From contig JARLHH010000137.1 of assembly GCA_031292335.1 (NCBI GenBank), positions 1-12,253 of the forward strand: a stretch of 12,253 nt of DNA, in the 5' to 3' direction. Below are positions 1-5,099 of the stretch, one piece after another. The notes under the pieces were generated by a model, which ran no database searches, was not told the origin of the DNA, and worked only from the letters and a program-made list of their open reading frames with translations. This stretch comes from Candidatus Limnocylindrales bacterium. GTDB taxonomy: Bacteria > Chloroflexota > Limnocylindria > Limnocylindrales > CSP1-4. The translations under genes and the position numbers were made by a program. Each line of letters starts with the position of its first letter. Position 1 is the first letter of the stretch.

Positions 1-45
1 CGCCCGCCGACCATGGGCTGCACCGTCCGCTACCCGATGGGCTGA
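1..45 (+). CDS. 3' end of a truncated gene, possibly a thioredoxin/redoxin-family protein
   Basis: The first reading frame is open from base 1 and closes at TGA 43-45, giving the tail RPPTMGCTVRYPMG. The rest lies outside the window. A proline followed by a Gly-Cys-Thr-hydrophobic-basic-aromatic ending resembles the C-terminus of peroxiredoxin-like thioredoxin-family proteins, which I remember as ending near P-x-GC-x-IKW. With 14 residues this is only a hint. It ends well before the promoter candidate at 74-102, so it is probably a separate transcription unit from the next gene. Confidence 0.4.
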   Translation, partial: RPPTMGCTVRYPMG

Positions 46-73
46 TCCACATGGCGATCTGTCGGGCGCGCCA

Positions 74-102
74 TTGCCACCTTGACCTTCTCGGGCTATC
101 GT
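74..102 (+). promoter_or_regulatory. Candidate promoter for the propeller/MoaD-like unit
   Basis: TTGCCA (74-79) and TATCGT (97-102) are separated by 17 bases. They match the sigma-70-type -35 and -10 consensus at 5/6 and 4/6 positions. Transcription would start near 109, leaving a leader of about 60 bases before the start at 170. No experimental support; the match could be chance in a GC-rich background. Confidence 0.45.
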
Positions 103-169
103 CGCGCGGTCGCGCCTCGTCCCGCGCCTGATGCGCCGTGGGGCGGGCCGCCCTGGGGAGGCTGGGATC

Positions 170-1261
170 ATGGCGGATCGTCGAGTGCTCGTCCTGCTGG
201 GAACCCGGAAGGGAGCGTTCATTCTCGAGGCCGACGCGCCCGGCCGCGGGGCGTCCGGGTCGTGGCACCTCCGTGGACCGCTCTGCGAGGGCTGGCCGAT
301 CAACCATTTCTGCCACGACGCGGCCACGGGCGCCCTCTACGCCGGCGGCGGGAGCCCCTGGTTCGGGGCGGCGGTGTGGCGCAGCGACGACCTGGGCGAG
401 ACCTGGACGCACTCGAGCGCAGGGCTGACGTACGGCGACGCGGGCCCGAAGATGCGCTCGGTCTGGCACGTGACGCCTGCCCACGGCGGCCTCTACGCGG
501 GGGTCGAGCCGGCGGGGCTGTTCCGCTCCGAGGACGGCGGCGTTACGTGGACCCACGTCGAGGGTCTGACCAGGCACCCCACGCGCGAAAGCTGGGAGCC
601 GGGGGCGGGGGGCCTGATCTGCCACACGATCCTGGCGCACCCGCGCGATCCCGCCCGCCTGTGGGTCGGCATCTCGTCGGTGGGCTGCTTCGCCACGGAG
701 GATGGCGGCGCCACCTGGGAGGCCCGCAACCGGGGGGTGCGCGCCGACTTCCTGCCCGATCCCCACGCCGAGACCGGCCACTGCGTGCACAAGATGGTGC
801 TCGCCCCGGGTCGCCCGGAGCGGCTCTACCAGCAGAATCACTGCGGGACATACCGCAGCGATGACGCCGGCCGCAGCTGGGACTGCCTCGACGCAGGGCT
901 TCCGTCCACCTTCGGGTTCGCCATGGTTGCGCATCCCGCCGACGCGGACACGGTGTTCACCGTCCCTCTCAACGGCGACGACCAGGGGCGATTCATGCCC
1001 GACGCCCGCATGGCGGTGTGGCGCACCAACGACGCCGGGGCCACCTGGCGCGACCTCCGCGAGGGACTCCCCCAGGAAGACGCCTTCCTGGGTGTGCTGC
1101 GGGAGGGGATCGCGACCGACACGCTCGATCCCTTCGGGATCTACGTGGGCTCCAGCACGGGCCAGGTCTTCGCCAGCCCCGACGAGGGCCGGCACTGGCG
1201 CCGGATCGCGGACCTCCTGCCGCCGGTGCTGTCCGTCGAGACGGCCCTGGTCGACGCCTGA
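170..1261 (+). CDS. Six-Asp-box (BNR) beta-propeller protein, often auto-annotated as exo-alpha-sialidase
   Basis: This 363-residue protein is built from propeller blades. Asp-box motifs (S/T-x-D-x-G-x-S/T-W) end at W79, W127, W183, W237 and W293. A degenerate sixth lies at 336-343 (S-P-D-E-G-R-H-W). The spacing is 48-56 residues, so it is probably a six-bladed propeller. No signal peptide or membrane segment is visible, so it should be cytoplasmic. I do not see the arginine triad or FRIP motif of true sialidases, so sialidase naming is doubtful; a binding or scaffold propeller, or an uncharacterised hydrolase, fits better. Cysteines and histidines (H100, C151, H152, C173, H204, C205, C225) are more frequent than usual for such a protein and could bind metal. 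ATG 170 is preferred because GGGAG lies about 9 bases upstream; an in-frame ATG at 131 is the alternative. A MoaD/ThiS-like gene starts 17 bases downstream and is probably co-transcribed. Confidence 0.85.
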   Translation: MADRRVLVLLGTRKGAFILEADAPGRGASGSWHLRGPLCEGWPINHFCHDAATGALYAGGGSPWFGAAVWRSDDLGETWTHSSAGLTYGDAGPKMRSVWHVTPAHGGLYAGVEPAGLFRSEDGGVTWTHVEGLTRHPTRESWEPGAGGLICHTILAHPRDPARLWVGISSVGCFATEDGGATWEARNRGVRADFLPDPHAETGHCVHKMVLAPGRPERLYQQNHCGTYRSDDAGRSWDCLDAGLPSTFGFAMVAHPADADTVFTVPLNGDDQGRFMPDARMAVWRTNDAGATWRDLREGLPQEDAFLGVLREGIATDTLDPFGIYVGSSTGQVFASPDEGRHWRRIADLLPPVLSVETALVDA

Positions 1262-1278
1262 AGGGGGCGCATCGCGCC

Positions 1279-1542
1279 ATGGCGGTGATCGTGCTTCCCC
1301 GCTCTCTCGTCGCGCTGTTCCCCGGAGCAGACCGCCGGGTCATGATGGAGGGACGGTCGGTTCGCGAGCTCATCGATGGGCTCGACGTGCGCTGGCCCGG
1401 CATGCGCGATCGGCTGTGCGATCCGGGCCCGGTCATCCGTGAGTACATCAACGTCTTCGTCGACGGGGAGTCCGCGGACCTGTCCAGCGCGGTCGCCGAT
1501 CAGACGGTCGTCCAGGTCTTGCTGGCGGTGGCCGGCGGGTGA
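1279..1542 (+). CDS. MoaD/ThiS-family ubiquitin-like sulfur-carrier protein
   Basis: The 87-residue product has the size and ending of the beta-grasp sulfur carriers. It has an N-terminal strand, a central helix with V-R-E-L-I-D-G-L near residues 28-35, a late strand (I-N-V-F-V-D-G near 57-63), and a C-terminus ending A-V-A-G-G. In this family the terminal Gly-Gly is adenylated by an E1-like MoeB/ThiF enzyme and converted to thiocarboxylate. The sulfur is then passed to molybdopterin, thiazole or another acceptor. No moaE, thiG or E1 gene is in the window. ATG 1279 lies 17 bases after the propeller stop, with a GGGGG-rich ribosome site near 1263-1268. Co-transcription with the propeller gene suggests the propeller may be its partner or client. 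Family assignment is strong; the specific pathway is unknown. Confidence 0.85.
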   Translation: MAVIVLPRSLVALFPGADRRVMMEGRSVRELIDGLDVRWPGMRDRLCDPGPVIREYINVFVDGESADLSSAVADQTVVQVLLAVAGG

Positions 1543-1602
1543 GGCCGCCGCAGACAGGATCCGGTCCAGCAGATCGTCCGAATCTGAGCTCTCGCCGCGC
1601 AC

Positions 1603-1632
1603 TTGCATCTTCTATATGTGTATGTATACTTG
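1603..1632 (+). promoter_or_regulatory. AT-rich promoter with overlapping hexamer repeats (putative operator) for the EXLDI gene
   Basis: TTGCAT (1603-1608) and TATACT (1625-1630) are 16 bases apart and form a good sigma-70-type promoter, with a start near 1637. Overlapping the -10 box are back-to-back hexamers TATGTG (1615-1620) and TATGTA (1621-1626), then TACTTG (1627-1632). ACTTG also occurs at 1601-1605, bracketing the island. Such short tandem half-sites suit a ribbon-helix-helix dimer array, and the adjacent gene product appears to carry that fold. The promoter is likely; the operator role is inferred. Confidence 0.55.
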
Positions 1633-1673
1633 TCCTGGCAGCGACCCAGAACGGCGGGAGTTAGGATGCTCAG

Positions 1674-2183
1674 GTGCCGAACAAGACGATCTACGTGTCC
1701 GACGGCGATCTCCCTGTCTATCAGCGCGCCCAGGAGCTCGCCGGGGGGAACCTCTCGTCGGCCATCACTGCCGCGCTGCGCCGCTACGTGGACGTCGAGG
1801 ACGGTCGTCGCGAGGGCTTCAAGGAGATCACCGTCCGCGTGGGGCCCGGCGGCCGGCAGCAGCGATTCATGGGCATACTCGTGGGCCAGTGGGCCAACGC
1901 GTCGTGGAGCCAGGTCTACCGCGTCTACTCGACTCGAACCGGCAAGCTCGCGCTGCACACAGAGAAATCCCCGGAGTGGGCGAGCCGTGACGAGAACGGC
2001 AACCCCGCCGGCTGGCGTGGCTGGATCGGCCTGGGCAATCTCACCTACACGTTCAGCTCGGGTGAATCGACGCTGGAGGTGTTCGAGTCGCTCGAGCAGA
2101 TGCGCGACAGAATCCCGCCCCAGCTCTACGAGATCGTTGCCGGCTCGGTCGCAACGCCCTCGGTCGAAGACCTCGACATCTAG
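1674..2183 (+). CDS. EXLDI-family protein with a ribbon-helix-helix-like N-terminus
   Basis: The 169-residue protein ends with E165-D-L-D-I169, the signature that names the EXLDI family, and its length is typical of it. Residues 4-39 read as a ribbon-helix-helix domain: a strand (K-T-I-Y-V), a helix (about 12-23), a Gly-Gly-Asn turn, then helix N-L-S-S-A-I-T-A-A-L-R-R-Y-V. Residues 50-160 are rich in strands and aromatics (several Trp and Tyr) and could be a ligand-sensing domain. The start is GTG 1674 with AGGA at 1663-1666, 7 bases upstream; the ATG at 1666 is out of frame. The gene sits between an AT-rich promoter with tandem hexamers and a DrrAB-type exporter, which fits a local autoregulator responding to an exporter substrate. 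Family membership is well supported; the DNA-binding role is my inference. Confidence 0.85.
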   Translation: MPNKTIYVSDGDLPVYQRAQELAGGNLSSAITAALRRYVDVEDGRREGFKEITVRVGPGGRQQRFMGILVGQWANASWSQVYRVYSTRTGKLALHTEKSPEWASRDENGNPAGWRGWIGLGNLTYTFSSGESTLEVFESLEQMRDRIPPQLYEIVAGSVATPSVEDLDI

Positions 2184-2209
2184 GCGCTCCGCCGGGCTCT
2201 CACCGGATC

Positions 2210-2229
2210 AGGCGCCCGCGCAGGCGCCT
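2210..2229 (+). terminator. Short GC hairpin after the EXLDI gene
   Basis: AGGCGCC (2210-2216) and GGCGCCT (2223-2229) are perfect 7-bp complements around a 6-base loop, 27 bases after the EXLDI stop. Only a weak TT follows, so intrinsic termination would be inefficient. It may attenuate read-through into the exporter genes. The rest of the 189-base gap holds no clear promoter. Confidence 0.4.
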
Positions 2230-2372
2230 TGACGTGCCCGCGCCGGCCGATCCTCCCTGCTCCGACTGGCCTACAGCCGGTTGATCGGAATAGCCCCCAA
2301 CACGCCGGGCATCCCTGCACGGCCACCTCCGGCGTTGCTGTGCCCAACACCTGCCAGACAAGGAAGCGACGC

Positions 2373-3356
2373 ATGACGAACAGCCACTCCCCGGCCGCGA
2401 TCCGCGTGACCGGTTTGCGCAAGTCCTTCGGTCAGCAGGTCGTGCTGGACGGCATCGACTTCGAGGTCGCCCGAGGCACCGTCTTCTCGTTGCTCGGCCC
2501 CAACGGTGCCGGGAAGACGACCACGGTCCAGATTCTCTCGACGCTCATCCCCGCCGACGCCGGCCAGGTCCAGGTCGGCGGGCACGACTTGAGCGGCGAG
2601 CCGGACGCAGTCCGCGCCGCCATCGGCGTCACGGGCCAGTTCTCCGCGGTGGACAAGTTCCTCACCGGCGAGGAGAACCTGGTCCTGATGGCCGATCTGC
2701 GGCACATCGGCAGGCGCCAAGGCCGCCGGCGCGCCGCTGAGCTGCTCGAACAATTCGACCTGGCCGATGCCGCCCGCAAGCCTGTCGCCCTGTATTCCGG
2801 CGGAATGCAGCGGCGCCTCGACCTGGCGATGACCCTCGTCGGCGATCCGCGGATCATCTTCCTCGACGAACCGACCGCCGGCCTCGACCCTCGCAGTCGC
2901 CGGACGATGTGGCAGATCGTGGGCAGCCTGGTCGCGAGCGGGGTCACGATCTTCCTCACGACGCAGTACCTCGCAGAGGCCGACGAACTCGCGGACCGGA
3001 TCGCCGTCCTCGACCACGGCACGCTGGTGGCGCAGGGCACGGCGGCAGAGCTCAAGCGGCTCGTGCCGGGCGGCCACGTCAGCCTCCAGTTCGGCGACGC
3101 CACTGTCCTCGCACGGGCCGCTCAGATGCTGCAGCCGACCTCGAGAGACGACGATGCTCTCACCCTTCAGCTCCCCGGCGGCGGCGACGTCAGGTCGCTG
3201 AGATCCATGCTCGACGGCCTGGATCAGGCCGGCATCGAGGTGGACGGGCTGACCCTCCACACGCCCGACCTCGACGACGTGTTCCTTGCCCTTACCGGGC
3301 ACCCCGACGTTCCGCAGGAAACGCGCCCCCAGACACAGGAGGCTAATGCCCGATGA
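2373..3356 (+). CDS. DrrA-type ABC transporter ATP-binding protein (drug-resistance subfamily)
   Basis: This 327-residue ATPase would power export through the membrane partner encoded next. Motifs run in order: Walker A G42-P-N-G-A-G-K-T-T50, Q-loop Q89, signature Y-S-G-G-M-Q at 141-146 (Tyr for the usual Leu), Walker B I-I-F-L-D165-E166, D-loop A-G-L-D at 169-172, and a switch position T-T-Q198-Y where most ABC ATPases have His. Gln there and the roughly 100-residue C-terminal extension are typical of the DrrA daunorubicin-resistance branch. ATG 2373 is chosen because AGGAAG lies 6 bases upstream and the protein then begins at the expected place. The open frame extends 48 codons further up to 2229 but without family-like sequence. 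Its stop overlaps the permease start by ATGA. Substrate cannot be told from sequence. Confidence 0.93.
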   Translation: MTNSHSPAAIRVTGLRKSFGQQVVLDGIDFEVARGTVFSLLGPNGAGKTTTVQILSTLIPADAGQVQVGGHDLSGEPDAVRAAIGVTGQFSAVDKFLTGEENLVLMADLRHIGRRQGRRRAAELLEQFDLADAARKPVALYSGGMQRRLDLAMTLVGDPRIIFLDEPTAGLDPRSRRTMWQIVGSLVASGVTIFLTTQYLAEADELADRIAVLDHGTLVAQGTAAELKRLVPGGHVSLQFGDATVLARAAQMLQPTSRDDDALTLQLPGGGDVRSLRSMLDGLDQAGIEVDGLTLHTPDLDDVFLALTGHPDVPQETRPQTQEANAR

Positions 3357-4168
3357 ACGCCATTGCGTACACCGTGAGCGACTCGGCCACGATGCTGCGC
3401 CGGCAGCTGCGCCACATGCTGCGGTACCCGTCCCTGACCGTGATCGTGGTCGGGATGCCCATCGTGTTTCTGCTGCTGTTCGTCTACGTGCTGGGCGGGA
3501 CCATGGGCTCGGGCCTTGGCCCGTCCGGCGCTGCCGGCGCCTCCGGAGCCGCCGGTGGCCGTTCCGCCTACCTCGAGTACGTGGTTCCAGGGATGCTGGT
3601 GATGACCATCGCGGCCGTCGTCCAGGGAACGGCGATCTCGGTCGCCATGGACATGACCGGCGGCATCGTGGCGCGCTTTCGGACGATGTCCATCTCCCGG
3701 GCCTCGGTGCTGACGGGCCACGTGCTCGGCAGCATGGTCCAGGCCGCGCTGGCCATCGCCCTCGTTCTCGGAGTGGCGGTGCTCATCGGCTTCCGGCCCA
3801 CCGCCGGTCCCGTGGAGTGGCTCGGCGTGATCGGCCTGCTCGCGTTGGCCTCGTTCGCGCTGATCTGGCTGTGCGTGGCGCTCGGCATGGTGACCGACAG
3901 CGTCGAGACCGCCAGCAACATCCCGATGCCTCTCATCCTCCTGCCGTTCGTTGGAAGCGGCGTCGTGCCCACCGATTCGATGCCGGGGCCGCTACGCCTC
4001 TTCGCCGAGTATCAGCCGTTCACGCCGATCATCGAGACGCTGCGCGGCCTGCTCACCGGCACATCTTTCGGTAACGACGGGATCCTGGCCGTGGCCTGGT
4101 GCGCGCTCGTCGCAGTGGCTTCGTACGTCTGGGCCATGAGGCTGTACGAGCGGCATTCGGTGCACTGA
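3353..4168 (+). CDS. DrrB-type ABC-2 exporter permease
   Basis: This 271-residue integral membrane protein is the channel-forming partner of the preceding ATPase. I see six hydrophobic segments, at about residues 29-49, 77-99, 122-146, 158-181, 190-206 and 242-263. That is the ABC-2 layout. The A-R-F-R-T-M-S-I-S-R stretch at 107-116 matches the cytoplasmic coupling region of DrrB-like permeases. A Gly/Ala/Ser-rich external loop at 52-69 is low in complexity. Its ATG overlaps the ATPase stop as ATGA, with AGGAGG at about 3337-3342, so the two are translationally coupled. The complex is probably two ATPases with two permeases in the cytoplasmic membrane, exporting a hydrophobic compound. The upstream EXLDI protein is the likely regulator. 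Confidence 0.9.
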   Translation: MNAIAYTVSDSATMLRRQLRHMLRYPSLTVIVVGMPIVFLLLFVYVLGGTMGSGLGPSGAAGASGAAGGRSAYLEYVVPGMLVMTIAAVVQGTAISVAMDMTGGIVARFRTMSISRASVLTGHVLGSMVQAALAIALVLGVAVLIGFRPTAGPVEWLGVIGLLALASFALIWLCVALGMVTDSVETASNIPMPLILLPFVGSGVVPTDSMPGPLRLFAEYQPFTPIIETLRGLLTGTSFGNDGILAVAWCALVAVASYVWAMRLYERHSVH

Positions 4169-4173
4169 GGAGC

Positions 4174-4210
4174 CCCAGCCCATCGCGATGATCGTCGGCG
4201 TCCGGCTGGG
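4174..4210 (+). terminator. Long-loop inverted repeat after the DrrB-type permease
   Basis: CCCAGCC (4174-4180) pairs with GGCTGGG (4204-4210) across a 23-base loop, 6 bases past the permease stop. No T-tract follows, so it is a weak terminator candidate, possibly a 3'-end stabilising structure. Confidence 0.25.
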
Positions 4211-4246
4211 CGCGGCGGCCCGCCCGCGGGTCGGCGCCGGCGCTGC

Positions 4247-4269
4247 CAGAGGCTCTGCCATCCATATGG
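4247..4269 (+). promoter_or_regulatory. Two palindromes upstream of the toxin-antitoxin pair (candidate operator)
   Basis: CAGAG-G-CTCTG (4247-4257) and CCATATGG (4262-4269) are adjacent palindromes immediately before the candidate -10 box at 4270. VapB/AbrB-type antitoxins usually bind palindromic operators at their own promoter, alone or with the toxin. Position and symmetry support an autoregulatory site; binding is inferred. Confidence 0.4.
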
Positions 4270-4275
4270 TAGTGT
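4270..4275 (+). promoter_or_regulatory. -10 box (TAGTGT) for a probably leaderless antitoxin mRNA
   Basis: TAGTGT fits TANNNT, and the ATG at 4283 follows after exactly 7 bases, so the transcript should begin at the start codon. No ribosome-binding purine run precedes that ATG, which agrees. The same spacing occurs at two other genes in the window. No clear -35 element is visible. Confidence 0.5.
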
Positions 4276-4282
4276 TCGTGCC

Positions 4283-4525
4283 ATGCGAACAACCATCGAC
4301 AAGGCAGGGCGATTGGTCATCCCGCGCGTGCTCAGGGATCGCATCGGCCTGGCCGGGGGTGCCCAGGTGGATCTCGAGCTCGACGGTGCCGCGGTCCGCA
4401 TCAGTCCGGTCTCCGGCAGCGATCTGAGGGAGGACGCCGGCCTCCTGTTCATCCCGGCAGCGGGGACGCCCATCACCGCGACTGCCGTGCGGGAGCTGAT
4501 CGATGCCGACCGACACGGCCACTGA
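4283..4525 (+). CDS. AbrB/SpoVT-type antitoxin (VapB-like)
   Basis: The 80-residue protein begins with the swapped-hairpin AbrB fold. It reads M-R-T-T-I-D-K-A-G-R-L-V-I-P at 1-14, then helix R-V-L-R-D-R-I-G-L and strand V-D-L-E-L-D-G-A-A-V-R-I to about 40. This is the DNA-binding half. The remaining residues would wrap the toxin. It overlaps the PIN-domain gene by 23 bases, the usual antitoxin-first order. ATG 4283 matches family N-termini exactly and appears to be translated from a leaderless message. It should neutralise the toxin and repress the shared promoter, probably through the palindromes at 4247-4269. Confidence 0.9.
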   Translation: MRTTIDKAGRLVIPRVLRDRIGLAGGAQVDLELDGAAVRISPVSGSDLREDAGLLFIPAAGTPITATAVRELIDADRHGH

Positions 4526-4940
4526 GGAGCGCGAGATCGTCCTGCTCGACACGAGCGCGGCGATCGCCCTCATCGTCGAGGATCACGAAGCACATGCCGC
4601 GACGCTCGAGGCAGTCCGTGGCCACCGCCTGGGCCTGGCGGGCCACGCCTGGTTCGAGACATACTCGGTCCTGACGCGACTGCCTGCCGGGCTTCGTCGT
4701 TCGCCCGCCGATGTCATCCGCCTGCTCGCCCATGACTTCCCTGCTTCCGCCTTCCTTGGCGAGGCAGAGTCGGTCGACCTTGGTGGGGAGCTTGCCCGGC
4801 TGGGGGTCACGGGTGGTGTGGTGTACGACGCGCTCGTCGGCGCGGCCGCGCGCCAGCACCGACGGCAGCTCGTGTCCGGGGATGCGCGGGCACGGCCCGT
4901 CTACGAAGCGCTCGGCGTGGAGCTCCAGATCCTCCGTTAG
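4503..4940 (+). CDS. PIN-domain ribonuclease toxin (VapC-like)
   Basis: The 145-residue product is a PIN-domain endoribonuclease; VapC relatives cut tRNA or rRNA to arrest translation. The acidic metal-binding residues are in place: D16 in L-L-D-T-S, E52 in W-F-E-T-Y-S, D109 in V-V-Y-D-A-L, and D127 in S-G-D-A-R-A. An intact active site argues for a functional toxin. ATG 4503 has GGGAG at 4491-4495, 7 bases upstream, inside the antitoxin gene. The 23-base overlap couples the two. Residues 1-11 are polar and precede the first strand, so the N-terminus is slightly longer than usual. The specific RNA target cannot be inferred. Confidence 0.9.
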   Translation: MPTDTATEEREIVLLDTSAAIALIVEDHEAHAATLEAVRGHRLGLAGHAWFETYSVLTRLPAGLRRSPADVIRLLAHDFPASAFLGEAESVDLGGELARLGVTGGVVYDALVGAAARQHRRQLVSGDARARPVYEALGVELQILR

Positions 4941-4944
4941 CCGC

Positions 4945-5021
4945 CGGTCGGGACATACCTCCCCGGTCGAGATGCGCCGCCGCGGTCGGAACGTGCCCGC
5001 TGTCGGGATGAGCCCCGGTCG
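4945..5021 (+). repeat. Degenerate direct-repeat ladder, five CGGTCG-headed units in a spacer
   Basis: CGGTCG occurs at 4945, 4964, 4983 and 5016, with CTGTCG at 5000. Unit starts are therefore 19, 19, 17 and 16 bases apart. Units share more than the head: the first four read roughly CGGTCGRRAYRNRCC. An isolated CGGTCG also lies at 5051. The ladder is in the 159-base non-coding gap between the toxin and the membrane-protein gene. It could be a multi-site protein-binding region, decayed iterons or a chance result of GC bias. Confidence 0.4.
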
Positions 5022-5086
5022 CCGGCAGATCGCGATCCGCGGGCGCCTGGCGGTCGCGCCCCGACGATCGAGTGCGCCGCTGGCCG

Positions 5087-5092
5087 TATGCT
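5087..5092 (+). promoter_or_regulatory. -10 box (TATGCT) for a leaderless membrane-protein mRNA
   Basis: TATGCT fits TANNNT and stands exactly 7 bases before ATG 5100, so transcription should start at that ATG. No convincing -35 box and no ribosome site is seen. This decides the start codon against the in-frame ATG 5088, which lies inside the -10 box itself. Confidence 0.5.
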
Positions 5093-5099
5093 CGTCGCC

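Noticed and set aside
82..87. TTGACC as a -35 box for the propeller gene
   Set aside because: No acceptable -10 lies 16-18 bases downstream; TTGCCA at 74 with TATCGT at 97 fits better.
82..864. 260-codon plus-strand open frame overlapping the propeller gene
   Set aside because: Its product is Arg/Pro/Gly-rich without domains, while the overlapping frame encodes six Asp-boxes; typical shadow frame of high-GC DNA.
2302..2335. 7-bp inverted repeat (ACGCCGG/CCGGCGT) before the DrrA-type gene as an attenuator
   Set aside because: A 20-base loop and no alternative pairing or T-tract; expected often in DNA this GC-rich.
2271..3302. 343-codon minus-strand open frame opposite the DrrA-type gene
   Set aside because: Antisense shadow of an ATPase with all motifs intact; no ribosome site or recognisable domain.
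4945..5021. CRISPR array
   Set aside because: Units are about 16-19 bases, degenerate, and have no repeat-spacer structure or cas genes nearby.
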